NCBI GenBank assembly: GCA_023462275.1
Contig: JAEWYD010000399.1
Span: forward strand, 1 to 11,793
DNA from: Actinomycetes bacterium
GTDB lineage: Bacteria; Actinomycetota; Actinomycetes; Actinomycetales; Cellulomonadaceae
Direction: 5' to 3'
Length of the DNA: 11,793 nucleotides
The translations under genes were made by a program, and so were the position numbers. The notes below the pieces were generated by a model. It saw nothing but the letters and a program-made list of their open reading frames with translations. It was not told the DNA's origin and did no database searches. Below are positions 5,283 to 11,793 of this stretch, one piece after another (the stretch's first letter is position 1; each line of letters begins with the position of its first letter).

Positions 5283-7478
5283 ACGCGAGGACGTCGCAGA
5301 TGATCGACGAGGCGGCCGCGGCGCGCCCTGCGTCGTCGCCGGGCTCTCGTCGTCAGCACCCTCGGCACCGGCCTCGGCACCATCCTCGGCACCGTCGTCG
5401 ACGGCGACCGCGGGCACCGGCACCGCCAGGCGGCGGAGGGCGTCGAGGACGACGGCGCGGTCGGTCGTCCGCCAGAACGGCGGCATGCTCCGGACCAGGA
5501 AGCTGCCGTAGCGGGCGGTGACCAGCCGGGGGTCGAGCACGGCGACGACGCCACGGTCCGTCTCCGTCCGGATCAGGCGCCCGGAGCCCTGGGCGAGCAG
5601 CAGCGCCGCCTGCGTCGCGGCGACGGCCATGAAGCCGTTCCCGCCGCGCGCCTGGACCGCCTCGGCGCGTGCGGAGCGCACCGGGTCGTCCGGACGCGGG
5701 AACGGGATGCGGTCGATGAGCACGAGCCGGCACGCCGACCCGGGGACGTCGACCCCCTGCCAGAGCGACAGGGTGCCGAACAGGCACGTGGCCTCGTCGT
5801 CGAGGAACCGCGCGACGAGCGTGGGGACGGCGTCGTCGCCCTGGCACAGCACCGGCACGTCCAGGCGCTCGCGCATCGCCTCCGCCGCCGCGGTGGCCGC
5901 GCGCCGCGAGGAGAACAGGCCGAGGGTCGCGCCACCGGCGGCGGTGACCAGGTCGGCGATCTCGTCCAGCTGCGCGTCGGTCGCCGGCTCGCGCCCGGGC
6001 GGCGGGAGGTGGCGGGCCACGTAGAGGATGCCGCGCCTGGCATGCTCGAACGGGCTGCCGACGTCGATGCCACGCCACGGCTGGGGCGGGTCCGCCACCA
6101 GCCCCGAACCGCCGCCCGTCGCCTCCCCGGACCCGCTCCGCCCGCGGCTCGGCCCCTCGGCGTCGGCCGCCACCATCTCGTCGGGCCGCAGCCCCACCGA
6201 GACGGCGAGGGGCGCGAAGCTGCCGCCGAGGGAGAGGGTCGCCGACGTGAGGACCGCCGTCCGCTCGCGCAGCAGGCCCCCGCGGACCAGTCCCGCCACG
6301 TCGAGCGGCGCCGCGAGCAGCCTGCTCGGCGGAGCCCCGTCGTCGCCCTCGCACCAGACGACGTCCCGCTCGTCGCCCACCATGCGCTCGGCCACCTCGA
6401 AGATCGTGAGGACGGCGGCCGTCGCCATCTTGCGGCCGCCGTCGGCCGCGTCCTTCGAGGTGGGCGTACCCTCGGGTCGCAGTGCGCTGAGCAGCTCGCG
6501 GGCCGCATCGCGCACGCCGGCCACGGCGGCGCCGAGTCCGCCCGGCACACCGTCCCGGAACCGTCCGGGTGTCGCCTCCGCCAGCGCGGCCCCGAGGTCG
6601 AGGGCCGCCACCTGCAGCGACTCGGCGGGCACGCCGCCGTGCCGACGCGCCAGGCGTGCTGCGCGGTCCACGACCGTGGCGGAGAGCTCGGCGGTCGCCT
6701 GCGCGGTCACCCGGTCCGCGAGCTCGTGGCCCTCGTCGACGACGAGCACGGTGTGCTCGGGCAGCACGCCGGGCGACCCGCTGGCCGCGATGCCGAGCAT
6801 CGCGTGGTTCGTGACGACGACGTCCGCCTCGTGCGCGCGCTCCTTCGCCTGGGCCGGGAAGCACTCGTCGACGAGCGGGCAGTGCGTGCCCAGGCAGTCG
6901 AGCGAGGTGACCGACGCCTGCCGCCACGCGCGGTCGGAGACGCCCGGCACGAGGTCGTCCCGGTCCCCCGTCGTCGTCTCGGCCGCCCACTCCCGGATGC
7001 GCAGCACCTCGGCGCCGAGGCTCGACGACGGCGTCGGCGTGGGGTGCTCAGCGGCACCGCCGGCCTCGGCCGCGTCGAAGAGGGCCGCCGGCTCCTCGCT
7101 CGGGTAGCCGCCCTCCACCCGGTGCCGGCAGAGGTAGTTGTGCCAGCCCTTGAGCAGCGCGATGCGTGGCGCCCGGGGCAGGCGCGGGGCCACGGCCGCC
7201 GCCACGAGCGGGAGGTCCCGCGTCATCACCTGCCGCTGCAGAGCGAGCGTCGCGGTCGACACGACGACGCGCTCGTCCGCGAGGACGGCGTGCCGCACGG
7301 CGGGAACGAGGTAGCCGAGCGACTTGCCCGTGCCCGTGCCGGCCTGCACGAGGAGGTGCTCGCCATGCCCGACGGCGTGCTCCACCGCCAGGGCCATGGC
7401 GTGCTGGCCCTCCCGGCGCCGGCCGCCGAGGACGGCCACCGCCAGGTCGAGCAGCTCTTCGACCGACGGCGACTCCAC
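5280..7478 (-). CDS. dinG: DinG-type ATP-dependent iron-sulfur DNA helicase
   Basis: This is a 732-residue superfamily 2 helicase of the XPD/DinG group, a 5'-to-3' enzyme for structured or damaged DNA such as R-loops and forks. Visible in order are a Gln motif region (RREGQHAM, 21-28), Walker A QAGTGTGKS (45-53), the 4Fe-4S cluster cysteines C117, C195, C200 and C206, TNHAMLG (223-229) and the DEGH box (248-251). The C-terminal helicase motifs follow: GLFSSRRA, FGTLSLWQGVDVPG and QGSGRLIRTETDRG. All catalytic parts are present. The tail is acidic then basic and contains a short DGAE repeat. No exonuclease domain is present. No SOS box lies upstream, so despite its name it is probably not a LexA target here. 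The GTG start at 7478 has no ribosome site but has a -10 hexamer 6 bases ahead. Confidence 0.9.
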   Translation of the reverse strand: MESPSVEELLDLAVAVLGGRRREGQHAMALAVEHAVGHGEHLLVQAGTGTGKSLGYLVPAVRHAVLADERVVVSTATLALQRQVMTRDLPLVAAAVAPRLPRAPRIALLKGWHNYLCRHRVEGGYPSEEPAALFDAAEAGGAAEHPTPTPSSSLGAEVLRIREWAAETTTGDRDDLVPGVSDRAWRQASVTSLDCLGTHCPLVDECFPAQAKERAHEADVVVTNHAMLGIAASGSPGVLPEHTVLVVDEGHELADRVTAQATAELSATVVDRAARLARRHGGVPAESLQVAALDLGAALAEATPGRFRDGVPGGLGAAVAGVRDAARELLSALRPEGTPTSKDAADGGRKMATAAVLTIFEVAERMVGDERDVVWCEGDDGAPPSRLLAAPLDVAGLVRGGLLRERTAVLTSATLSLGGSFAPLAVSVGLRPDEMVAADAEGPSRGRSGSGEATGGGSGLVADPPQPWRGIDVGSPFEHARRGILYVARHLPPPGREPATDAQLDEIADLVTAAGGATLGLFSSRRAATAAAEAMRERLDVPVLCQGDDAVPTLVARFLDDEATCLFGTLSLWQGVDVPGSACRLVLIDRIPFPRPDDPVRSARAEAVQARGGNGFMAVAATQAALLLAQGSGRLIRTETDRGVVAVLDPRLVTARYGSFLVRSMPPFWRTTDRAVVLDALRRLAVPVPAVAVDDGAEDGAEAGAEGADDESPATTQGAPRPPRRSSATSSR
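5361..5396 (-). repeat. 12-bp tandem repeat in the dinG tail
   Basis: Three units, CTCGGCACCGGC, CTCGGCACCATC and CTCGGCACCGTC, follow each other without gaps on the plus strand, with a degenerate partial unit before them. On the coding strand they give repeated DGAE/AGAE tetrapeptides in the acidic C-terminal tail of the helicase. The length is a multiple of three, so copy changes would keep the frame. Confidence 0.7.
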
Positions 7479-7484
7479 CCCGGC

Positions 7485-7490
7485 AGCCTA
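7485..7490 (-). promoter_or_regulatory. Leaderless-type -10 for dinG
   Basis: Minus-strand TAGGCT lies exactly 6 bases before the GTG start of dinG, so transcription would begin at or next to the start codon. No ribosome site is present, which fits a leaderless mRNA. No clear -35 is seen. Confidence 0.45.
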
Positions 7491-7544
7491 GATGCCGCCG
7501 CGGACAGCGCCGGACGTCGCGGTCGGCACCGGTGGACGGCCGCG

Positions 7545-9026
7545 TCAGGCCCCCGCGGCCGCGAGCATCTCGGCCGCCAGGTCCGGGTCCACCCGGGCTC
7601 GCAGCGCCGTCCCGTGCTCGGTGTGCACCTCCGAGAGGATCTCGCCCTCGGAGTGCACGCGGCTCACGAGGTCACCGCGTCGGTATGGGAGGACGACGTC
7701 CACCACCTCCCGCGGCCGCGGCAGGGCCTCCGCGATCGCCTCGGCCAGTCGCTCCAGGCCGGCCCCCGTCCGCGCCGAGATCGCGATCGCCCCCGGCTCG
7801 CGCCGCAGCACGCGGTCGACGACCTCCGGGTCGGCGACGTCGACCTTGTTGAGCACGAGCAGCTCGGGGATGTGCTCGGTGCCGTCGATGTCCCGCACCA
7901 CCCCGCGCACCGTCGTGATCTGGCCCTCGGGGTCGGGGTGGGAGGCGTCCACGACGTGCAGCAGCACGTCCGCCTCCGCCACCTCCTCGAGCGTCGACCG
8001 GAACGCCTCGACGAGCTGCGTAGGCAGCGACCGCACGAAGCCGACCGTGTCGGTGAGCGTGTACGTGCGGCCGTCCGGCGTCTGGGTGCGGCGGACCGTC
8101 GGGTCCAGGGTCGCGAAGAGCGCGTCCTCCACGAGCACGCCCGCCCCGGTCAACCGGTTGAGCAGGCTCGACTTCCCGGCGTTGGTGTAGCCGACGACGG
8201 CGACCGCCGGCACCCCGTGGCGGCGACGCGACCCGCGCCGGGTCGCCCGCGCCGGAGCCATCCCGGCGATCTCCCGGCGGAGCTTCGCCATGCGGGACCG
8301 GATGCGGCGGCGGTCCAGCTCGATCTTCGTCTCGCCGGGGCCGCGGGACCCGATGCCCGCGCCCGCCGCCACGCGACCACCGGCCTGGCGGGACATGCTC
8401 TCGCCCCAGCCGCGCAGGCGCGGGAGCAGGTACTCCAGCTGCGCCAGCTCCACCTGCGCCTTGCCCTCCTTGGAGCGCGCGTGCTGGGCGAAGATGTCGA
8501 GGATCAGCGCGGTCCGGTCGATGACCTTGACCTTGACGATGTCCTCGAGCGCACGGCGCTGGGAGGGCGCCAGCTCACCGTCGACGATCACGGTGTCCGC
8601 GCCGACCGCCGCGACCAGGTCCGCCAGCTCGGCGGCCTTGCCGGATCCGAGGTAGGTGCCGGCGTCGGGGTGCGGCCGCCGCTGCAGGAGACCGTCCAGG
8701 ACCTCCGAGCCGGCGGTCTCCGCGAGCGCGGCCAGCTCGCGCAGGGACGTCTCCGCCTGCTCTGCCGGGCCGCGCGCCCACAGGCCCACGAGCACGACGC
8801 GCTCGAGCCGCAGCTGCCGGTACTCGACCTCGGTGACGTCGGCGAGCTCGGTGGACAGTCCCGCGACGCGCCGCAGGGCCGCGCGGTCGGCGCGGTCGAG
8901 CTGCTCGCCGTCGGCGTCGTCGTCCCAGGTCGGCTCGTCCCCGCGGCCGGCGCGCGCGAGGATGCGGGCCACGACCGCGTCGGCCATCGTGGCCGGGTCG
9001 TGGGACGGGGTGGGGGTCTGGGTCAT
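7545..9026 (-). CDS. hflX: GTPase HflX
   Basis: This 493-residue GTPase binds the 50S subunit and splits stalled ribosomes under stress such as heat or macrolides. The N-terminal HflX domain spans about residues 75-240, with GTYLGSGKAAEL (123-134), then QVELAQLEYLLPRL (191-204), and a glycine-rich linker with GSRGPGETKIE (226-236). The G domain follows: G1 GYTNAGKSS (279-287), G2 in FATLDPT (304-310), G3 DTVGF (326-330), G4 NKVD (393-396) and G5 SARTG (417-421). A short C-terminal domain ends near residue 493. The first 65 residues are acidic and variable. The ATG at 9026 is chosen because GGAAGG (9032-9037) lies 5 bases upstream; an in-frame GTG at 9032 would overlap that site. It lies 66 bases upstream of dinG on the same strand and is divergent from the methyltransferase. 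Confidence 0.95.
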   Translation of the reverse strand: MTQTPTPSHDPATMADAVVARILARAGRGDEPTWDDDADGEQLDRADRAALRRVAGLSTELADVTEVEYRQLRLERVVLVGLWARGPAEQAETSLRELAALAETAGSEVLDGLLQRRPHPDAGTYLGSGKAAELADLVAAVGADTVIVDGELAPSQRRALEDIVKVKVIDRTALILDIFAQHARSKEGKAQVELAQLEYLLPRLRGWGESMSRQAGGRVAAGAGIGSRGPGETKIELDRRRIRSRMAKLRREIAGMAPARATRRGSRRRHGVPAVAVVGYTNAGKSSLLNRLTGAGVLVEDALFATLDPTVRRTQTPDGRTYTLTDTVGFVRSLPTQLVEAFRSTLEEVAEADVLLHVVDASHPDPEGQITTVRGVVRDIDGTEHIPELLVLNKVDVADPEVVDRVLRREPGAIAISARTGAGLERLAEAIAEALPRPREVVDVVLPYRRGDLVSRVHSEGEILSEVHTEHGTALRARVDPDLAAEMLAAAGA

Positions 9027-9076
9027 GTGCACCTTCCTTCAACCTCCAGCGTGACACGCACCGCCGGAGCCACGCG

Positions 9077-9084
9077 AACGTATA
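9077..9084 (-). promoter_or_regulatory. Candidate hflX -10
   Basis: The only AT-rich spot in the hflX/methyltransferase spacer reads TATACGTT on the minus strand (TATACG at 9079-9084 or TACGTT at 9077-9082). The leader to the ATG would be about 45 bases. No -35 is evident, because the expected place is filled by GC-rich repeats. Confidence 0.35.
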
Positions 9085-9092
9085 GGCCGCGC

Positions 9093-9128
9093 GCGCAGCC
9101 GCGCAGCCGCGCAGCCGGGGCCGGGGCC
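9093..9128. repeat. Short GC tandem repeats in the divergent spacer
   Basis: Three exact 8-bp units GCGCAGCC (9093-9116) are followed by two GGGGCC units (9117-9128). They sit between the candidate promoters of hflX and the methyltransferase gene. No function is evident. Slippage could change promoter spacing. Confidence 0.6.
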
Positions 9129-9137
9129 GGCCCTCGG

Positions 9138-9143
9138 TACAGT
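9138..9143 (+). promoter_or_regulatory. Leaderless-type -10 for the methyltransferase
   Basis: TACAGT ends 7 bases before the GTG at 9151, the spacing expected when transcription starts on the start codon. No ribosome site is present. Confidence 0.45.
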
Positions 9144-9150
9144 GCGACCC

Positions 9151-9762
9151 GTGCCGCGCGACCACTACTTCTCCGCCGAGCCCGCGTCGCCGGACGAGCG
9201 ACGCACGATGACCGTGCCGCTCGCGGGCCGGGACGTGCGCGTGCACACGGCGGCCGGCGTCTTCTCCGGCGGCCGGGTCGACCTCGGCACCCAGGTCCTC
9301 CTGCGTTCCGTCCCCGCACCGCCCGCCGCCGGCGACCTGCTGGACCTCGGGTGCGGCTGGGGTCCGGTGGCCCTGACGATGGCGCTGCTGCGCCCCGACG
9401 CGCGCGTGTGGGCGGTCGACGTCAACCGCAGGGCCCTCGACCTCGTGCGCAGGACGGCCGCGGACCTGCACCTGGCCGGCGTGCGCGCCGCGACGCCCGA
9501 GGACGTCCCGGACGACGTGCGGTTCTCGGCGATCTGGTCGAACCCGCCCATCAGGATCGGCAAGACGGAGCTGCACGCACTCCTGGCGGCGTGGCTGCCG
9601 CGCCTGGCGCCCGACGGCGCCGCGCACCTGGTCGTGCAACGCAACCTCGGCGCCGACTCGCTGCAGCGGTGGATCGACGAGGAGCTGCCGGGGCTCACGG
9701 CCGAGCGCGCCGCGAGCGCGAAGGGCTTCCGCGTGCTCCGCGTCACGCGGACGGACGCCTAG
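9151..9762 (+). CDS. Class I SAM-dependent methyltransferase, RsmC/MTS-like
   Basis: This 203-residue protein has a single Rossmann-fold methyltransferase domain. The SAM-binding motif I is DLGCGWGP (65-72), an acidic residue ends strand 2 (AVDVNRRAL, D90), and the catalytic NPP motif is NPPIRIGK (131-138). NPP with IRxGK is typical of the small-domain family that methylates exocyclic amines of guanine in rRNA (RsmC, RlmG), so a 16S or 23S rRNA guanine-N2 methyltransferase is the likeliest role. It is about the size of the catalytic half only; E. coli RsmC has a second, degenerate N-terminal domain that is absent here, as is usual in Gram-positive homologues. A GTG at 9142 is also in frame, but 9151 fits the -10 at 9138-9143 and the usual N-terminus (DHYFSAEP). 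Its stop overlaps the dapF stop tail to tail. Confidence 0.88.
   Translation: MPRDHYFSAEPASPDERRTMTVPLAGRDVRVHTAAGVFSGGRVDLGTQVLLRSVPAPPAAGDLLDLGCGWGPVALTMALLRPDARVWAVDVNRRALDLVRRTAADLHLAGVRAATPEDVPDDVRFSAIWSNPPIRIGKTELHALLAAWLPRLAPDGAAHLVVQRNLGADSLQRWIDEELPGLTAERAASAKGFRVLRVTRTDA
9759..9762. other. CTAG serving as stop codon on both strands
   Basis: The palindrome CTAG gives TAG on the plus strand (9760-9762, methyltransferase) and TAG on the minus strand (9761-9759, dapF). The genes overlap tail to tail by exactly these 4 bases, leaving no room for an intergenic terminator. Confidence 0.9.
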
Positions 9763-10685
9763 CGACCGGCGAGGGCGTCGAGGTCGACGACAGCGTCGAA
9801 GGTGAGGACGGCGGGACCCGCCAGCTCGACCTGGTCACCGACCGCCGTGACGCGCACCGTCCCGCCGGGCACCTCGACCCACCACACGTCCGGTGCGCCC
9901 TCCCCCGCCCAGGCCCGCACCGCCATCGCGGCGGCGCACGCGCCGGTGCCGCAGGACTGGGTCTCGCCGACGCCGCGCTCGTGGACGCGCATCCGGACGA
10001 CGCCGGTGCCGTCGGCGCGCTGGCCCATGGGCACCACGAGCTCGACGTTCGAGCCGTCCGGCGGCGCGGGCGTGACCACCGGCGCCCGGTGCAGGTCGGC
10101 GCTGTCCAGGTCGCGCGGGTCGCCGATGGCGATGACGGTGTGCGGGTTGCCGACCTCGAGGCTCAGCGCCTTGCGCGGCTCACCGAGGCCCTTGACCTTG
10201 ACCTCGGCGTCGTGGCCCGCGGCGAGCGCCTCCGGGCCACCGGGCACGCGCCACGGGCCCATGTCCGCAGCGAACCAGCCCTCGACGCTGTCGGTCCGGA
10301 CCGTCCGCACCCCCGCGCGGGTGCCCAGCGGGAGCGGCTTGTGCCCGTCCCACACCCCGAGGCGGTGCGCGAAGGCCGCGAGGACGCGGACGCCGTTGCC
10401 GCACATCTCCGCCAGGCTGCCGTCGGCATTCCGGTAGTCCATGAACCACACGGCCGTCGGGTCCTGCACGAGGCAGGCGCGCCCCTCCGGGACCAGCTCC
10501 GAGGGCACCAGCCGGATGACGCCGTCGCCGCCGACACCGCCGCGACGGTCGGCGAGGCCCCGGACGAGGTCACCGGTCAGCTCCAGGACGCCCTCGCGGT
10601 CGTCGATGAGCACGAAGTCGTTGTGCGTGCCGTGACCCTTGGTGACGGCGAGGTGCGTCGGGCGGGAGGCGCCGTGGGGGTTCAT
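9759..10685 (-). CDS. dapF: Diaminopimelate epimerase
   Basis: This 308-residue cofactor-independent epimerase converts LL- to meso-diaminopimelate, the precursor of lysine and of the peptidoglycan cross-link residue. The two catalytic cysteines are C95 in EMCGNGVR (93-100) and C245 in SCGTGACA (244-251). Other family signatures are KGHGTHNDFV (16-25), GGDG (52-55), GNPH (179-182) and ERGVGET (236-242). The length is slightly above the family average because of loop insertions. The ATG at 10685 overlaps the miaA stop as ATGA, indicating translational coupling. The 3' end shares CTAG with the convergent methyltransferase. The whole active site is intact, so meso-DAP in the cell wall or lysine synthesis through this route is expected. 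Confidence 0.96.
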   Translation of the reverse strand: MNPHGASRPTHLAVTKGHGTHNDFVLIDDREGVLELTGDLVRGLADRRGGVGGDGVIRLVPSELVPEGRACLVQDPTAVWFMDYRNADGSLAEMCGNGVRVLAAFAHRLGVWDGHKPLPLGTRAGVRTVRTDSVEGWFAADMGPWRVPGGPEALAAGHDAEVKVKGLGEPRKALSLEVGNPHTVIAIGDPRDLDSADLHRAPVVTPAPPDGSNVELVVPMGQRADGTGVVRMRVHERGVGETQSCGTGACAAAMAVRAWAGEGAPDVWWVEVPGGTVRVTAVGDQVELAGPAVLTFDAVVDLDALAGR

Positions 10686-11620
10686 GCGTGCAATCTACGG
10701 CGCGGACCGGCCGGCGCGGGCGCGCGTCCGGCATCAGCCTCGGCGACGAGCGCCAGCGCACGCTCGAGGAGGTCGGGCTCGTCCGCCTCGAACCAGTGCA
10801 CGCGCAGGTCGCGCCCGAACCACGTCATCTGGCGCCGGGCGAGCCGTCGGGTGCCGGCGACGACGTCGGCCCTGGCCTGATCCTCCGACGTGCGGCCGGC
10901 GAGGAGGTCCAGCACCTGCGCGTAGCCGATCGCGCGGGACGCCGTCGGCCCCATGTGCGGCGCCAGGCGGCGCGTCTCCTCGACCAGCCCGTCGGCCCAC
11001 ATGCGGTCCACGCGGGCGGCGATGCGCGCGTCCAGCACGTCGCGCGCGCAGTCGAGCCCGATCTGCAGCGTCGGGCGGAGGTACTCCGGCTCGGGCAGGG
11101 TCGCGGAGAACGGTCGGCCGGTGAGCTCGATGACCTCCAGGGCGCGCACGATGCGGCGGGCGTTCGCGCGGTCGATGCGGGCGGCGGCCGGCGGGTCGAG
11201 GCGGGCGAGCTCGTCGTGCAGCAGCCCCGGCCCCTCGGCGGCCGCACGCGCCTCGAGCCGGCCGCGCACGTCGGGGTCCGTCGGCGGGATCTCGAGCCGG
11301 TCGAGGAGCGCACGCACGTAGAGGCCCGACCCGCCCACGACGACGGGGCGCAGGCCGCGGGCGACGACGTCGGCGACGTCGGCGCGCGCGTCGGTCTGGT
11401 ACCGCGCCACCGACGACTCCTGGCCGACGTCGAGCACGTCGAGCTGGTGATGGGGCACCCCGGCGCGCTCCGCCGGCGTGAGCTTCGCCGTCCCCACGTC
11501 CATGCCGCGGTACAGCTGCAGGGCGTCCGCGTTCACGACCTCGCCGCCGAGGTGGCGCGCCAGGGCCACGGCCAGGTCCGACTTGCCCGTCGCTGTCGGC
11601 CCGACGACGGCGACCGTCAC
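10682..11620 (-). CDS. miaA: tRNA dimethylallyltransferase MiaA
   Basis: This 312-residue enzyme transfers a dimethylallyl group to N6 of adenosine 37 in tRNAs reading U-starting codons, improving decoding accuracy. Visible are the P-loop GPTATGKS (7-14), the substrate segment NADALQLYRGMDVGTAK (30-46) with the catalytic Asp32, HHQLDV (57-62), GGSGLYVRAL (96-105) and a late ARRQMTWFGRD motif that contacts tRNA. The tail from about residue 290 is Ala/Pro/Arg-rich and variable. The GTG at 11620 is chosen because it overlaps the upstream stop as GTGA and puts the P-loop 7 residues in; two in-frame GTGs slightly upstream (11623, 11629) are possible. It is translationally coupled to both neighbours. 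Confidence 0.95.
   Translation of the reverse strand: MTVAVVGPTATGKSDLAVALARHLGGEVVNADALQLYRGMDVGTAKLTPAERAGVPHHQLDVLDVGQESSVARYQTDARADVADVVARGLRPVVVGGSGLYVRALLDRLEIPPTDPDVRGRLEARAAAEGPGLLHDELARLDPPAAARIDRANARRIVRALEVIELTGRPFSATLPEPEYLRPTLQIGLDCARDVLDARIAARVDRMWADGLVEETRRLAPHMGPTASRAIGYAQVLDLLAGRTSEDQARADVVAGTRRLARRQMTWFGRDLRVHWFEADEPDLLERALALVAEADAGRAPAPAGPRRRLHA
10692..10697 (-). promoter_or_regulatory. Possible internal -10 for dapF within the miaA end
   Basis: Minus-strand TAGATT ends 6 bases before the dapF ATG, the same geometry as the other leaderless-type starts here. It lies inside the last miaA codons (AGA TTG), so it may be coincidence. Confidence 0.25.
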
Positions 11621-11793
11621 CACGTCCACGAGACCACCGCGTAGGCCGCGCCGAGCGGCGCCGACACCAGGTGGGTGCGGGCCCGCACCGGGTCCCCGCG
11701 GACGGCGCCCATGAGGACGTGCCACGGGCCCCAGGCGCTGATCGCGAGCGCGGCAGCGAGCCGCGACGGGACGGCGGTGAGCCGCGCCCGCGC
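11617..11793 (-). CDS. C-terminal part of an unrecognised, probably membrane protein
   Basis: This frame is open from the window edge to a TGA at 11617-11619 and gives 58 residues. Two hydrophobic stretches (about LAAALAISAWGPWHVLMGAV and SAPLGAAYAVVSW) flank a short charged loop (RGDPVRART). It is rich in tryptophan (4 of 58). The start lies outside the window. It is supported by the clean GTGA overlap with the miaA start, which indicates a real cotranscribed gene. I do not recognise the family. In many actinobacteria miaB and small hypothetical genes precede miaA. Confidence 0.6.
   Translation of the reverse strand, partial: ARARLTAVPSRLAAALAISAWGPWHVLMGAVRGDPVRARTHLVSAPLGAAYAVVSWTW

Noticed and set aside
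6009..10880. A very long plus-strand open frame of over 1600 codons
   Set aside because: It runs antisense through dinG, hflX and dapF and is low-complexity Arg/His/Asp/Val-rich with no domain. Long antisense frames are expected at this GC content.

Overview
The window is chromosomal core sequence from a very GC-rich actinobacterium. High GC, frequent GTG starts, the Actinobacteria-type SOS box (TCGAAC-N4-GTTCGA), a DUF5302 protein and the gene set miaA-dapF-hflX-lexA-nrdR point to Actinomycetes. Protein wording suggests Micrococcales, perhaps near Cellulomonas or Promicromonosporaceae; that placement is from memory and is an inference. I see no mobile element, phage gene, CRISPR array, tRNA or rRNA, and no gene-free stretch over 300 bases.

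Layout: 1-42 holds a strong hairpin terminator. 43-228 (-) is a small DUF5302 protein. It is divergent from an acyl-CoA ligase at 379-2085 (+), and the shared spacer carries a double palindrome that looks like a repressor operator. nrdR (2154-2636, -) lies downstream of a small LysM membrane protein (2752-3183, -), which is divergent from lexA (3440-4177, +). That LysM/lexA spacer holds three LexA boxes. lexA converges on an L-lactate dehydrogenase gene (4233-5234, -) across a hairpin. Behind ldh on the same strand are a DinG-type iron-sulfur helicase (5280-7478) and hflX (7545-9026). A leaderless-looking methyltransferase gene (9151-9762, +) diverges from hflX and runs tail to tail into dapF (9759-10685, -); a single CTAG supplies both stop codons. 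dapF, miaA (10682-11620, -) and a partial unrecognised membrane protein (11617-11793, -) are joined by 4-base overlaps.

Functional theme: the centre is a DNA-damage and DNA-precursor neighbourhood. LexA represses itself and, very probably, the LysM protein, which has the layout and position of the mycobacterial ChiZ and Bacillus YneA SOS division inhibitors. NrdR controls ribonucleotide reductase genes, and DinG unwinds damaged or structured DNA. The flanks are housekeeping: tRNA modification (MiaA), lysine/peptidoglycan precursor synthesis (DapF), ribosome rescue (HflX), fermentation (Ldh) and fatty acid activation.

I did not find a clearly new multi-gene system. The most interesting signals are regulatory. 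Two tandem operators, one for LexA and one for an unknown repressor, share the same geometry: 16-bp palindromes sharing one base, 15 bp apart. Beyond these there is the lysine-free, arginine-rich LysM protein, and several leaderless-type starts.
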